Shown one piece after another: positions 36,501 to 51,400 of a stretch of DNA of 64,000 nt; positions within the stretch are counted from its first letter, which is position 1, and every line of letters begins with the position of its first letter. This DNA comes from Protonemura montana (lineage: Eukaryota > Arthropoda > Insecta > Plecoptera > Nemouridae). Below the pieces are notes generated by a model that saw nothing but the letters and a program-made list of their open reading frames with translations, searched no databases and was not told the DNA's origin. The stretch is from contig OX387603.1 in the NCBI GenBank assembly GCA_947568835.1, forward strand, positions 21,476,651-21,540,650. The letters run 5' to 3'. Made by a program: the position numbers and the translations under genes.

Positions 36501-39411
36501 TGAAACGACCCTAACGACCTGGTTTTCATGCGTTTCAATCGTCGTCATCGAAGACAAAAATATTTTGAATGTATCGAAAATATTTAGAATTTGACTCTCC
36601 CTTTTACGATTTGTCAGCTCGATTCAAAGCCACATGCAGTCTCCACATCGGTTTCGATTTGAGGATATTTTCAGCAATGACAGGCGCCCATGGGTAAACC
36701 TTTGCTCTGATGCATGTGCATTGTCAGAGATGCATTGCTGGCAGAAAGTAGCAGGCATCGGTCCAGGCGCTTTCTAGCAATCCTTAGGGAGACGAGAGGA
36801 AAGACCCCGCGAGGAAACCGTGACAGCGACAGGAAAGAGACGAAGTGGAGAAACAGTTACACGGATTGCCTTTTAGTCAGTTGACATGTGCTATATTTCA
36901 ACATGTTGCGCTCGGCCCAAGATGAAACTGCATCTCTAATGCTACTTTAATTAACCACTAACATGGCAAACAAAACGGTCCAGGAGTTCACAGATTTTTG
37001 TTTTAAATAATATTATAGTTCTAGAGGAGAGAGGCGTTAAATGCGTTTCCTCTCAAAGGCGGTGCCGAAACGGAAGTGGATGAAAAAATGTGTTCGAAAT
37101 GGAAGGCGAGTGGTTTGTACGGTTGGGTTTGGGGGTGTCAAAGGAACAGATACAACTAGCATTAAGTGTATAGGTAAACTAGTATATGTTGGTTGCAAAT
37201 ATCCACACGGGCGAACAATTCAACAACTGTGTTGTTCTGAACCGAACTTCTTGAGAACCTCCAGCGCTCGAGAGTGTCCTGAAAAATGGTATCCAACAGA
37301 TTTCGGAAGGTGCGAGACTCATCCTGACGACCGGCTTCTCTAGTTGTGGTTTCCCACGATTTCCCAGGCACATACCGGAGTAGTTCTACTCCATATGCCA
37401 AAACGGAATAACTATCTCCTGTACGTTCACCATTTTATAAAGCATAAATTGAGGACATACCCCATTGACATAAATAATTTTTTTATCACACACATTTTGC
37501 ATCAGTTTGATTTCAAAAAGTTTACTGATTTGAAAGTTTCCGACTTAGGCACTGTAAAGGTATCGCACTGTATAGGTACACTTACGCACAGTATAAGTAT
37601 AGTGAATCCCACAAAAAAACTCTGCATCAGGCCTTAACAATGAGTCTTTGTTCACGCATGTGTGAAAATCAATATTTACCTCTGAAACATGTTAAGCTGT
37701 CAGAGTTGATTGATTGGGCTTCATTGTCGAATGTATTGCATTGCATTGCTATTATATTTCTTAGTGTTGACCTGTTGGGATGGGGTGGGGGTAGGTACGT
37801 GAGTTGGCAACACAGCCCAGATCAAAGCCCAGATTTGCAACCTGAGTATTGCAACCAATACACCCGAGTTTTTGGGATGTACAGTAGATTGATACAATTG
37901 CAGAGCAAAAAGCCTGGCGTATGATCCTTGAAAAGCCTGCAAGGAGATGAAAAAGCGTGCTATTGTTTCTTGACATCCGTGATTGTTGACCTCATATTTT
38001 ATCTCCAATTAATGGACATGCCAGTTACGCTAAAACATCACGTTCACCTGATAACAAGTCAAAATATTATGCTCGAAGCTAAACACAACTCGCAGATAAA
38101 ACACAAAATTAATTGCTTTCTGCAGTTAAAACTAGAAATGCAGAGACTTTTGGAGATCTACTGGCGCCAAGAGGTAGGTAATAAAACTCTTGTCTTGATT
38201 GCCACAATGAGTTTTCAAATATCAAATCTTTATTTGAATCAACAACAGCAACAACATAATAACGGTAGGTACAATGATTTCGACATATCCCCACTTCATA
38301 TCCCCACTTCGATCTTAGGATGAATTCGTGTGTCACTCAGTCAAAAACAGTACATTACGAGCATAAGTTGTAATTAGTTTATGTTTGTTCTTATAATCTA
38401 ATTAGATTTACATTAATTAACCTATACGTAAAATAAAAGTAATAATTATTATTTGTATAGTTTAATTTATATCTGAATTGTCCTTCTTGACACTACATTA
38501 CACAAAGAAGTACCAGCATTCAGGCGCGGACGGAATATTCATATGGGCTTAAAAATTATAAAACAAGTATATAAAAATTCGCAAAAAAAAAGGTTAATTA
38601 AGTCTATTCTCATCTCATGTTGTACTTGTTATATTATTTCGATCTTCTCCGATACGAAAGCACAAGACATTGAGAATGATCATTCACATTTACGACCTTC
38701 TGAACAACATTGAAAGGGGTTGGAATTTTAAGAGCTTTCGTGACACCTGCTAGGTGATAATTTCTACTCGAATTCATTGCGCGAAGGGGTGCTCTTAAGG
38801 AGAATGGGGGGGCAACCCACACACCCACCCAGCCACCCACCTATCGCCACGACTAAGCGATTTATCACGACAGCCAGTTTTTTTATTTTTATTTTCACTC
38901 GCGTTTTGCCCCATCTTGCTTGGCAGCGACGTTGAAAACTATTCCAAATAGTTTTGTTTTCAGAGCATCATTTACACAGCAAGTGTCACCATAAGATTCC
39001 AGTGATCCTCTGCACAACATAGAACAATAAACTTTCTGATTTGTTATTAAACTATTTAGAATGGCCCTAATAAATTAATTTCACAATTACTCGAAATAAA
39101 TATTTTATAGCTTTGATCTACTTCTAGCAATAGTTGAAAAATAGGGTTAGCTAATTTTAAAACTTTAAAATATTCTTTAAAAAACGATATTTAATTAAAA
39201 AAATGCAATAAAAAGTTACTAAAATTATAAATTAATATAGGTGGGATAACTCATATTACTGATAAACCATCGAGCAGGGACGAAATTCATCTGAAAGTGA
39301 TGACCCTTATGGAATGAAGTATTTCTTGAGCATATCATAGAATAATAACAATGCTTACATCACACGACAACAAATCAAATATCTGCGAAGATCTTTCTCA
39401 CAGTCCACTAA
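33600..39411. other. Intergenic between COPB2 and FoxL2, no gene recognised
   Basis: Convergent spacer of almost 6 kb. It should contain the FoxL2 3' UTR at its right end (a minus-strand AATAAA lies near 38881-38892). Open frames such as 37041-37343 (plus) and 37928-38323 (plus) show no recognisable motif and overlap frames on the other strand. One minus-strand block, 36281-36359, has the shape of a first coding exon and is listed separately. A CpG-richer patch is at 35850-35960. Confidence 0.45.
36281..36359 (-). other. Candidate orphan first exon
   Basis: ATG at 36359 (a second at 36350) opens 26 codons, SSSGENKRQVGPREF and onward, up to a consensus donor GTGAGT. I found no matching downstream exon and recognise no family, so this is only a possible exon. 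Confidence 0.2.
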
Positions 39412-42400
39412 CTACAAATAGCATTTCGGACGAGTCGGAACTCCGGCGGCTCCAAGCGAAAAGTCCATTCCAGTCGAGAAAATGCTTCCAGCTGCGCCCA
39501 CCCCAGGGTCATCTTTCATCATAGCTGGAGTAGAGAGACTTTGATTCAATGAAGATGTTTTGCCACTAGATGGCACAAAGGTTGAGCGAATACTGACTGA
39601 TATCGTAGCTTACCATCATTCCAAAACGGGTAGCGCATTGATTCTTCAGAGCGACGGCAAGATGGCGAGAAATTGGCACTGAAGCCCGCGCTGGACGTCG
39701 GAGGACCTCCTGAAATTCAAGCGCATTAGGGTCCAATTCTCTTCGGTCTTTGCTTTTATTTCTGCCCAACCCTTCGAAACAGATCAGCGCATTAAGCCAC
39801 GCCTAAATAATTCCTATTGACACGCAAAACATACAAGACAGGGGTAGAACTACGACAGGACTTTTTTTTTAACTCTCATAATTTTGTGGGTTGTTTAGTT
39901 ATACACTAGAAATACCAGTACCACCATCACCTGCACTATAACTGAACGGCAGAAGCACAGGCCAGTGGGCATGTTTATTTTCCTAGCACTCTAAGTTCTA
40001 GCTTGAGGGAACCCCTATTAGAAGGAAGAGGGGACGTTCACAAAATCTTTAGACTATAAGAGTCCTTTCGTCTTGGCCTATCTTCGTCTCAGGGCACTAG
40101 ACCTTTGCTAAAATTTTGCAGACCAAACTACCCTGCTTGGTATCGGCTTAGAGAAAGGAATAGTTCCTTACTCTAAGGTATCGGGAGTTAAAACTGTAAC
40201 GAGTGGTAAACCTAGGGTTCTAAGTTTCTAGTGGTGTACCAATTCTGGACTATGGTATACTCTGAGACCAGCGATTGCGAGCTGCAAACGTGCAAACTGC
40301 AGACTTACCCAACGACGAGCCAAGCTGGTTGTACGTGTTCATCGTCGACATTTGCATGGACGGCACCGGCTGCAACTGACTCTGCAGCTGACCATACGGA
40401 TTGAGCGCCTGCGAGTTGTTCGCTGCTGCCCGCGCAGCGGCTGCGTTCATGGCCTGACATGACGACGCGTATGACTGCTGCACCGCTGCGCCCATCGGCC
40501 ACGGGGAGCTGCGCACCGAAAGATAATTGGAGAAATTCGAATATTTTCGGAGATTATAGAGCTGTATATAGGGGTGGCTTTCTGGATGACAGAGGAACCT
40601 CTAAAGGTAGCGACCATTCGTAAATGTCGGTTTATTTACATAATCAAATGATAGTCTTTCGTTTTCTTGAAAGAAACATGGACAACAATCGAAAAATTCT
40701 AATATTTGGTTGGATATTCTGGTCTCAAACCAGTCTCAAACTATTTGGCTTTTAAAACCGTTCGGATGGTAAAGTAACGTTATAATCTAATCGCCTGATC
40801 ACCTGATGGCATAGTTTCCCGAACTGAAGTAGTCGATTTGTGTTCTTTAGGCTTTTTTTTTAACGAAAAGATCAAATTATAGTCTTCTCAAAAATCTTCT
40901 CAAAATTAGAAGACCTGCAGAGTGTGGAACCCAATTAGCCCCTCTCTATCTCAAGAATGAACGGAGAGTGGCGAGCGACTCACTTGTGGTCGAACCGAGG
41001 GTAGGCAGGCGGGTACGACTGCGTAGCGAAGAGATTCCTCGAGGTAAGGTGGTGCGCGGTGTGGTGGTGGAAGCCATCAGTGAACACCGTCTTGGGGTAC
41101 GGCGCCGTCGAGCGGTACGGACGTTTCATGCGGCGTCGCCGTCGGTAGTTGCCGTTCTCGAACATGTCCTCGTATTGCGGGTCTATTCGGTCGGGGGGAG
41201 GTGTTAGTTGTCAGCAAAGCATAGAACAATTTTGATACTCGCTTTTAGCACAGCGTTTGTTGATGGCGAAACATTGTGAAATAGTAATAAGTATAAAGAT
41301 TTATTTTATTTCTAACTAATCATGGCACTGATCTGCAATTAAGTCTTTAGAAGCTTACATGGAAAAAGCCGAAGTATATGCTATATTTAGTTTTTAATAA
41401 TGACATGTTGACATTTTTTAGGCTTATATTTTAGTGCAATACTGAATGCTTAGTTTGTAAAATAATCGCATTATTATTTGAATGGCATGCACCAAATACA
41501 GAGCGATTTAATCCCCGTCATTAGGACTTAACGGTGCCAGTGTCACGTCACCCACGGGATAAAAATAATTAAAACGCGAGATTTTGCTTGTGTATGCTTG
41601 AACTAATTCAGCGACGCCACATAATAATTGCTTACCAAGCATCCATTGTGTCGGCGGTAAACATTTTCGTGATATTTTCACATTTCTCGCCGCTGTGATT
41701 AACACGCTATATTGCTTGTTTATCAGGTATGATTCAGTTTCATGCTTCATTAATTTACAAATAACATTTACGTTCCTGGTAGGTGTTAATTTGCTAAACC
41801 AGAAGCGTTATTGGAAACAATTCAGAGTGGCAAAAAAAAAAACACGGTAGAAAAAAAAAACTGCATTGACGCTTGCGAAACCACTCGTGCCAGCGTGGAG
41901 GTGCCGAGTCGCCGTACACTCTGACGTCAGGCATACAGTTATGACATCCTAGTTTATTAGGACTTGCACATTTTTTCACGGATTCCTTACCTTAACCCAA
42001 TTGTGACAGTGGGAAAAAATTACATCCCCGTCATCAAATTTCACAATTCGGTAGAACGTAAAGTGACGGATTGCCACGTCTTTACGCAATAAAAAAACAC
42101 TTGAGCCTATGCAATTTGTTTTGCCGTTACAACTTCGGTGTGTACATGTACTCTATAAAGTGCATGATAATCAAAACAAGTAAGTTGTATTTGTTGGGGG
42201 GGACTTGTTTGGAGCAATGACGTACGAGCAGGTGCCCAAGATGTCAAGTTAAATTACCAAATCTAAACTGGGTGCATCTTCGATATGTTCGATATCTTCG
42301 CTACACACAAACGGTCTTTGATCACGGTAGCTAATTTGTGACCGAAAACTTGGTTTGTAATGCATACACGTTATTTTACGGCACTAAAGCCCAACCGGCA

Positions 42401-45400
42401 GGTATAAAGCATCAAATCTGACCTTGATTATCCATTATCCTTGACCTGACCATTAGATTGTGTTAAAGATACGGGTAAAATCCGAGAATTTGCCATCATC
42501 ACATTACAGAATGGAATTCGAGATTTAAAAAGTCTCGAAAACTCACAAAAACTATGTTGTTGAAACTCGTGTCTACGTACTATATTTCAAAAACCAATTT
42601 CCAGCCTGTATTTTTAATGTTTCCCAACTTTTCATAACATTGCACATTCTTCCATATTTAAGTAACTGGAATATATTACAGCACGTAAGGAAAACAGTTC
42701 GAATTCCGTCAAAATTCAACGTCCCATCTCGGACTTTTGTTAAAAATAAAACGAATCTCTGTTGTCTCACCGAGTGTCCAGAAGTTCCCCTTTCGTTCGC
42801 CTCCCCCCTCGCGGGGCACCTTGATGAAGCACTCGTTCAGCGACAAGTTGTGCCGAATGCTGTTCTGCCAGCCCTTCTTGTTCTTCTCGAAGTACGGGAA
42901 CTTGGTCGTGATGTACGTGTAGATCTCGGACAGAGTCGCCCGCTTGTGTGTCTGATGCTGGATGGCCATCGCGATCAGGGCTACGTACGAGTACGGCGGC
43001 TTGGAGTTAGGGTCCGAAGACGAGGACGCTGGCGTCGAGATGCTGCCGCTCGAACTGGGGCAGACAGATTGACAGATTGACAGATTTAGGGTCCAAAGTC
43101 ATGGCAAATACATGGGGGAGTAGATCTAGAGTTAGTCGCAGTTGTGTCTTAAATTTACCGGAAAAGGAGCTAATTACAAAGGTAGGGTTAATTGTGTAAG
43201 AGCCCTTCCATGATATCGACATGGACATGCACTGATTCAAATACACGTCGCTTAGACATAGGCTTAAATAGTTTAGGTTGAAACAAGCAAATCAATAAAT
43301 GCACGGCAAAGGTGCATGTATTTTGATTGTAAAAATATTTTCAGGCCCTCGTTAGGTGATAATTGCATGAAAGTCCATAAATACGGAACCAAGTGTTCCT
43401 CAGGGAGATTTTTAGAAACAACAATAGGGATGTTCAGTTAAAGAGAGGTGGCAGGTTTTGGCGCGAGGGAGTCCAATGGGCTTTTCGTGTTAATCTAATG
43501 GGAGAAAACGAATGCTTTTTCTCCAAATTTGATTGAGAAACTATACGTTTGCATAAGGCACGCGTTTCACCGGCAATATGTCCAGGTATAAAAGTTAACA
43601 ATTTTCCTTCATAGAAATTGATTTTCCACCATTAGCGAATCCAATTTCATGTTTGATTGTGCCATTGTTTTAACACATTACTATCAATTTACAGCTTGAA
43701 AACGTTATTAGAAATATTATGACCGGGGAATATTATTGAGCAATGCAGTTGCACTCACGCGGACGACGTGGACGATGCCGTCTGCTTGGTGGACGTCGAG
43801 ACCGCGGACGTGGACATGGACATCGTGTTGTCCTGCAGTTGCAACTGCTGGTTGCTGGTGATGATCAGATTGCTGGGTCGACTCATGCTCAGGTCACGCT
43901 CATGATCCTGGCCCTCCACTTTGATAGTGCCTACCCGGAGGTGCACAGGGAGGAACTCGGGAACTGAAATATAACCGAATATTAGTGGACAACAGCTCGC
44001 TTGGTGCTCCCAATGTTTAACCACCCAAGGGTGAAAAAGGCTTGGTGTTGCTCCACTTTGACGGCCTCGCCGGTTTTGTCTGGACAAGGAAAATGATTTA
44101 AAAGTTATGCAGTAGAAATTGTGACGTGGCGATCACGGTCGTACGACTATCCTGTGTTGTTTAATACCAGGATTCATTATAGATCAGATATGATTTTAAG
44201 TGTGTGTCATACAGATCGAGGAAATTGCTTGTGCAATAGTGCAAGTACTGATACTTTCTTGAGGTTCCTAGGTATATTCCTTGGTAAAACTATTCCCGGA
44301 TGAACAAGAATGGTGACTATTTTTTCCCGAATGCAGATGCATTGTGGCGAGCTGCACATGATTTTAGTTGAATTACAAGCTGATGATAGCAGGAGGAACA
44401 AAAACGAGTACTCGCACTTACTAATGTTAATTCGCCGAACAGCTGTCTACAGAGCATTATTATGTCACTCAACACCGACATATTATCAAAGTATAAAGAA
44501 GCCTTGGTTCGTGCCCATGTGCACAATTTTTCAATGACTCAGGTATAATGTTTAAATAACACGCGTGAATCTATCCTGTGAGTCTTATCACTTCCGGATG
44601 GAAAACTATCCGAGAAATATCGCCAAATTTCCGGGAAGAATTTCTCATCTCAGAGCAAAGGTATGCTTGGGTATGCCAAGTCCACACCCCCAAAGATGTA
44701 AAAATAATTGCATCCAGACACAAGACAAAGCATTATCTGGAAAACGGCTCTATGATATCTCAATGAAGCAGTGACTATTTGAAAATGTTTTGATTCTCAG
44801 TCATCCGCCAATTCATTCCAATTGATGTAACGAGACTCTTGTTGAGAAACTTTGCAGGCTTTATATATCACTAATAACATGCTACTTTCTCAAGTGTAGC
44901 ATCAACAAATCGATAGTAATTCAATAAAATTTTAAATCAACTTTGCCCAAGTCTCAAGAGTGATTAGAAGGTGGCAAGTGTACTCACAGTAACTCTCCGG
45001 ATCACGTCGATGGAGCTGTTATATGGTAACGATCTAGCGGTGACGATCAACTGCCCAATACTGATTGATTATAAAAGTGCAACATGCACGTCTGAGTATA
45101 CCAGAGTAGGTGCTAAAAAAAGTTGCATGCGTGCATTTGCAGCGTGATGTCTTGCGAAAAGGTGTGTCAATATAGCTCATACATTGCGTGCACAGTCGGA
45201 ACTTTAGTCGAGCTGTTTTCGTGGATTTTCTTTTGCTGCCGTGAAGGGAGCACGTAAAATATGCCAAAGCAATTTTTCTTTTGATCATACATGTTTTGGG
45301 CAGGGACAATTGGAGGAAAATTGCAGGTTTGGTCATGGCTGGGCAACTATTTGTCTGTGTAATTTGGAGGTCAGGCGAGATCTACTCCGACTCCTAACTT

Positions 45401-48400
45401 GGCGAATGAATATCCTGATTTCGCTTTCTCAAGGAAAATATGCATAACTAGAGCCATTTTTAATTCAACAGACTTGCTAACGCATTACGTACCGGCCAAA
45501 CCCTTAATGGCAAAAAAAGTTCCTGACTATTCAATCTCAAGATACCTTACTGTAAGGCACACTGACAAACTCACTGGCTAAAAATAAAAAAGTCTCTGTT
45601 GGTGCTGTTTCCAAACCCTTGAAAGACAGTGTTTACAGAAATAACGACATCTCGAGCGAAACAAAAAACAAAAACACAAAGCGAAAATAAAACACAGAAT
45701 AAAGTCTGCGGAGGTAAACAGCAAAATAGCAACAAAGTTGGGATATCGATGACAGTAAGGATTCAGTTCCTAGTTAGCAACGGAAAAGAGCAAACAAAGC
45801 CTGGAGCAGTTTTAATTACCTACAAATAAACATGCCTAATGGCTCGTGCGTAATGTCGCAAAAACATCTCTCAGAAACAAACGCCCCGCATTCCCAACAC
45901 ACGGTGGGTGGCACCATGTTACTCGGTCATAGATCCACTCAATTTTGCAATTAGGGGTTGACGGTATGGTTTGCAACTACCAACTACTAGAAAATAGAAT
46001 ACTTTTACAAACTGTAAAAAGCATCTAGTTTTCTAGCACCACTTTATTTTAGCCAATCGTATACACAAGCACTAATGTCATTTAGAGTCAAAGTTACTAA
46101 ACATAAGTCCAGTTGAAGTTGCTTTACCTAAAATTTCATATTTCCAGATAACGAAACAAGTGAATCAGTTCATTTAGTGCTGTTTTTAATTAACATCACC
46201 ATTTCTCATTACGTTTTGTTGCTATAAATCACTGAACTTCTAAAACATCTAGGTTCTCTCGGCGAGTGAGTGCTAATGTACGACAAAACTCCCTAGATTC
46301 ACGTGATTCATGACTTCTGTACTTCTAGGTAATGTGCGTTTTGATTTCAATCATGTCAATAAATCGAACAATCGAATGATTTGACACATATATCTGACCG
46401 ATTGGGTGACCTATTACAAAGAATTGCTGACTGGCTGGCAGGCTTACAGGCAAAGCAAGCCTCGTGCCTGCAGAGAAAAGACGTAAGGTTCTTGTTTTTG
46501 CAATAATTCCATAAATACGAGAGGTGTGACATTATTAGCCGGCTAACATCATTGTTCAAAATTACAGCGTTTCAATTAAACAGCTTTTATTTTTACCGAT
46601 CATTCATCGAGTATACAATATCAAGGAGAACAATGGAATGGTTATCCATAACATTTTAATACTGTCAATCAATAATTAATGCTTTTTTTTTAGAGCCCGT
46701 CACCTTATGCCATGCAATTGCTTTGACATGAATAAGGTGTGATGGAAAGTATAAGTAGAAAATGATTGGTACCAGCAACCCAACAAAAAACGGGAAATTA
46801 ATTTGATTATATGATTCAAATCATGATTCAAAACGTCTGATTAACGCATGTACAAACAAAATGTCTCATGACAAGTGAATAAACGAATAGTTTCAGAAAC
46901 CAGTCAAATTGCCTGCCAAATTATACGCTTTACTAAATATCCAGGCAAACTGCCTCTATTATATCGATGTCCAAAATAGGAATCAGTTTCCAATTAAGAT
47001 TGTATTACAGAAAAATTGTAAGATAATACTGGTAGATGAACGCGTGCTAACTACCGGATAAGTGTACTCTAGAGTGTAATGAGATAAATGCCCGAGGGCT
47101 AGGGGGGGTCCAGAAAATAGCCCACTGTCTTGGTGCTAGGGGATGGATACCTCAGGGGGCGGTGTGGGGTTTCGTGGGGGGAAGGTTAGAAGGAGGCGCA
47201 CCGACGTCGACGCCGACGCAAGCGTCGCCCAAACCCAGTGCGCATCAACAGGACGCTACACCAGTAGCAGCCCATTACTCATGATTTGGAATACCTACCA
47301 TACCGATTCCCTACATGCTGACACCACAGTATTTTAGTGTTGGCAGACATTTCTTGCCAATCGTCTTTAGTACGTTTACGTTTTCCTAGAATGCATTTTT
47401 TTCTTTGGGCTTCTGTGATTTTGAAACAGAATCTTCATGGTGCACAACAGGTTGCCCATTTCCAAATCGAGATGTTTTGATATCTCGGTGACAAGCTGAG
47501 AATGACAATTTTAGACGTTTAGACAGCTGATATATTAGTTAATCAATCTCTAACTCATTTTTGGAAATATAATTTTCGAACAGAAAATCTCAATAGAAAT
47601 TTGTCCACAGAACTCACAGTTGAGTTAATTTTTCGCCTATTTCATGAACGTATCGTTAATTTTCGGATTGCATTATTCACGTTAAAAGTGAGCCACACAA
47701 TTCGTATTGTCAACCAAATACAAATCAACCAAACATTGACACCAATGGTCTAAAATTTTAAATTACCCCTAGTATCGAATTTCTTAGCTTGCTGGAAACT
47801 GTCTTATCACAACAGAAGCGTTTGGCAGACAGGCAGACGTAGTGCGAGCTAGACGAAGTTACCCATTGTGCAATGGTAAAGCCCAACAAGGTGCATAGCT
47901 GCTCCAGCTGAGAGGGAGACCACAAGAGCAAGAAAGAAGGAGCGAGTACGCTGATCTTAATATACTACTTGCAATTGTTATCGGTGCTGATTAGACACAT
48001 AGCTAGAAGTTGGCGTAATTTTAGCGCACAGCTGCTGGTACTGGTTTGCTATTACATGTACGAGTCGCGAAAAGTGCGACCGGCTTGTTCACCGCGTCTT
48101 TGACCCCATGGCAGCAACATCTGATACCGACCAATCAGTTACAAGTAAAACGTCTCTTTTGGATTTTTTACTTCTTGTTTTGGGCTGTTTCTCGATGAGC
48201 GGGAACCGTCGCCTAGTAATTTGGGTAAAATACAGTTTTGAAAATCGAAATTTTGCATAAGAAAAAAAGACCCAGTGGGAAATATAACGAAATGGTTTGT
48301 TTTCTCTCCCGATGAGCCACCCCATAGTGAAGAGATCGTCCTTACACAAAAAACAACGGAAAAGCCATGTTTTTACCTACGAGACCACAATTGTACAAAA

Positions 48401-51400
48401 TATTTGATGTGATGCTTTACACTAGATCCAGGAATTGCACAATTCGCGTCACATTTCAACCGTGAACATCCCAAACGTTGTCACACGAAGATATAAGCCG
48501 TGGCGTCGCCGGTACAGTGGTTTCCAAAACATCGAAAGGCGAGATGTGATGCAGATGACAGGCTTCGTGGGAAATATGTTTCATGTTCATAGAAAATGAG
48601 TGCTTATTTGTGTGTGAACACCTTGCTAATGTTTAGTCGACCAATTTTAAATCTACAATCTCCCTAATCTTTGTGAAGACGTGAAAGTCATGAAATGTAA
48701 GACAAAGCAGCAGCTTATGAGTAGCTTATGGGGTTGGATGTACGATACAGCCAAGTTATTACGGCAGATAGCATGGATTTGAAACCTCAACTCGGCCATG
48801 AGAATAATTAGAAAAGAATCCGACGGCGCCGAGTCTTTGAGAAAATGTACCATGCTTTATCATTCCTTTCCTGGGAAAAATATGTTTAATCTGGAGGAAA
48901 ATTCCAGCGCCTTTCCGCTTCGAATTAGACTACAAATATCAAAAGTACAAAAACTGTGGAATCAACACCGTTCCTAAATAAGTATAAAATAAAAATTAAT
49001 TAATGATTTATCATGTTTGAATAAAATCTTGTTAGTTGTGACATATAATTTAACCGCTTTATAGCTAATGTATTTTGTGTACATGCAGTCAGCAAACCGT
49101 TTTCAAATACAGCATACAAATAAACCAAGCAGAACCAAAACCAAACGGTTATCACCTCAAAACAAGAGCGCTTTCAAATAATAGCCTTGCAAAATATTCG
49201 ACAAATCTCAAGTTGTTATTGAACATGTTGATTATTTATAAACCTCTAATGCGGTTATTTATAATAACTAATCATAAAACCCGTCAACATGCATTACAGC
49301 CACGTTTTTCAACGGACTGCCTGACTTATGTAGGTACACCTCGGCAAGAGTGCGCGTTACCCAGTAGCTACTAGCTATTTATTACAATTCTCGGGTGAAC
49401 GCATGGGGACGCGGAGACGGAGTCAGCCCATGCGAGGCGTGCGTGCCCATGCTTCGACTTCTCAGAAAGCACGCACTACACGTTATTCACACTACTATGC
49501 ATGCCATTACGATTTTAATAAAAGTCATCTCTAATTGTTCGCTATTCGTCATCAAAGCATGAGAGGAAAATGCATTTTGCGGATGCAACTGTCAAAGGAG
49601 TTGAAATTTATTTGCATGGCTGATTTGGATGGCTTGTGATTTATTAGTTGCGGAAACGTTGTGTGAAACAGCTCTTAGTAAATTGTGAGTTGTCCCTATT
49701 TTTGGGGCATCAGTTTTACAAGTTCACAAGAAATTTAAATTTGTGAAAAAAAATACAATGGCAGGCGGGTTATTTTGCAGTCACTGCAACAATCTTAAAA
49801 AATGTATTCGAAGCAGATCCTCACGTTCTACGTTACTGTACAGTGTTTACTCAAAATTTCTAAGATGGTAATTTTCGTTGCCCAATATGAAAACAAAAAA
49901 TACTAACAAGTATACGAGATTCAATGGTGGATTCAACATTTTGGTATACTATGGTGATGCTGAGATCTACCGACGGAGATTCTGAAATGAGCTTTTGTTG
50001 TGTTACCGCCGGTATAATTATCTGAAATGCGCTCTAAAAGCGATGGCATGACTATCGAAAACAGTTTATCCAGATGAGATAGAGAAGTTTATGGACTAGA
50101 ACATGAAATATCTTACCATGTAATTTTAGAATTAACGGCATGAAGTATGTTATAAGATGCTAAAACGATTAACTACCTGAATGCGACTGAATCTTTCACT
50201 AAACAGACTTTCTTATGTCCTGCCCGAGATGAAAAATATCTTTCGATTAATTTGAACACGTCGTTTGGCTAAGTTTGACATTTTTTAAGCCGAGAAGCTT
50301 TGGATGCTTATTATTAGATGTTGACGCGAGGATAGCTTTTATAGCCAAAGTTTAGAGTCTAACAAATGGCAGAGGGAAATGGAGTAATTACAGAGAAGAT
50401 ATCAGCGCAAGGAATGCCCCCCCCCCCCCCCCCCCCCCGCATTGCAGCAATCATGAATGAAATTGCAGTTAGGATTTCAGTGGTTATAGATAGTTTTCTT
50501 AATACTTGATGTGCAGAATAATTCCCAAATTGTTATCATTGGTAGACATTTGTTTGAATAGCTCCTAAGACAAAACATATTTTCACGATAAAAGCTTACG
50601 AGCGAGAGGAAAATGACAGATATTAGGGGAGATGATTTGTAGTGTTTTTTTTATTTTTTTTAATAACAGTAGGCAGACATGAGTATGACACCTAAAAACG
50701 ACCAGCGGTGCCCCTGCTGGAAAATTATGTTCTCTCTCCCAACGGAGTATCCCTCTCGACAAATTAATGACACTGATTACACGTTAAAAAAGCATTCGCT
50801 GTTGGGATTTTGTACTCTTTTAAACAACAAAAATCAATTGGGAATTTTGTTGTCGGTTGTGAATAAAGCTAGTTTCCACGTTTTCTTAGATGTACTTTCC
50901 CAGCTTCAGGATTTTTTTGGCGAATCTGATTCTTGCAGACTTATCTATATCGGCTCTCAGTCCCCCCATAGACAGAACTTTCCTTGGAAGAAACACATAT
51001 ATGGTCACTGTTTTGAATATCAATTTTCCTTTTTTCGAAACCATTTTTAATGCTGTGTCAATTCCGGAAGAATATACAAGGCAATTATACCTGAAACAGG
51101 AATCATAAGGTGATGAGGTAATGGTGATGGTGATGATCATAAGGTATGATTATCATCATAATCATTATGTCGAACGCCCATCTGACTTTTACATTGTTAC
51201 AAATATTGTTTAGCTCTTTAAATTTCTACAAAGCCCCAAAGGCTCATCTGTGGGTTAATGTGGTAATTGATTTCGGTTGGTGGTTAATGTGGTAAATGTG
51301 ACAAAGACTCACTTATACTTAAATGTGAAGCTGTGAGTTGTTGCTATTCAAATTGGGGTTATGTTTGATCGGTATCTCTTTTGCGATGAGTTTTCTGTCA

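Noticed and set aside
37041-37343. A 100-codon Cys/Lys-rich plus-strand frame
   Set aside because: No signal peptide, no regular Cys pattern and no family match; the other strand is open too. Not enough for a gene call.
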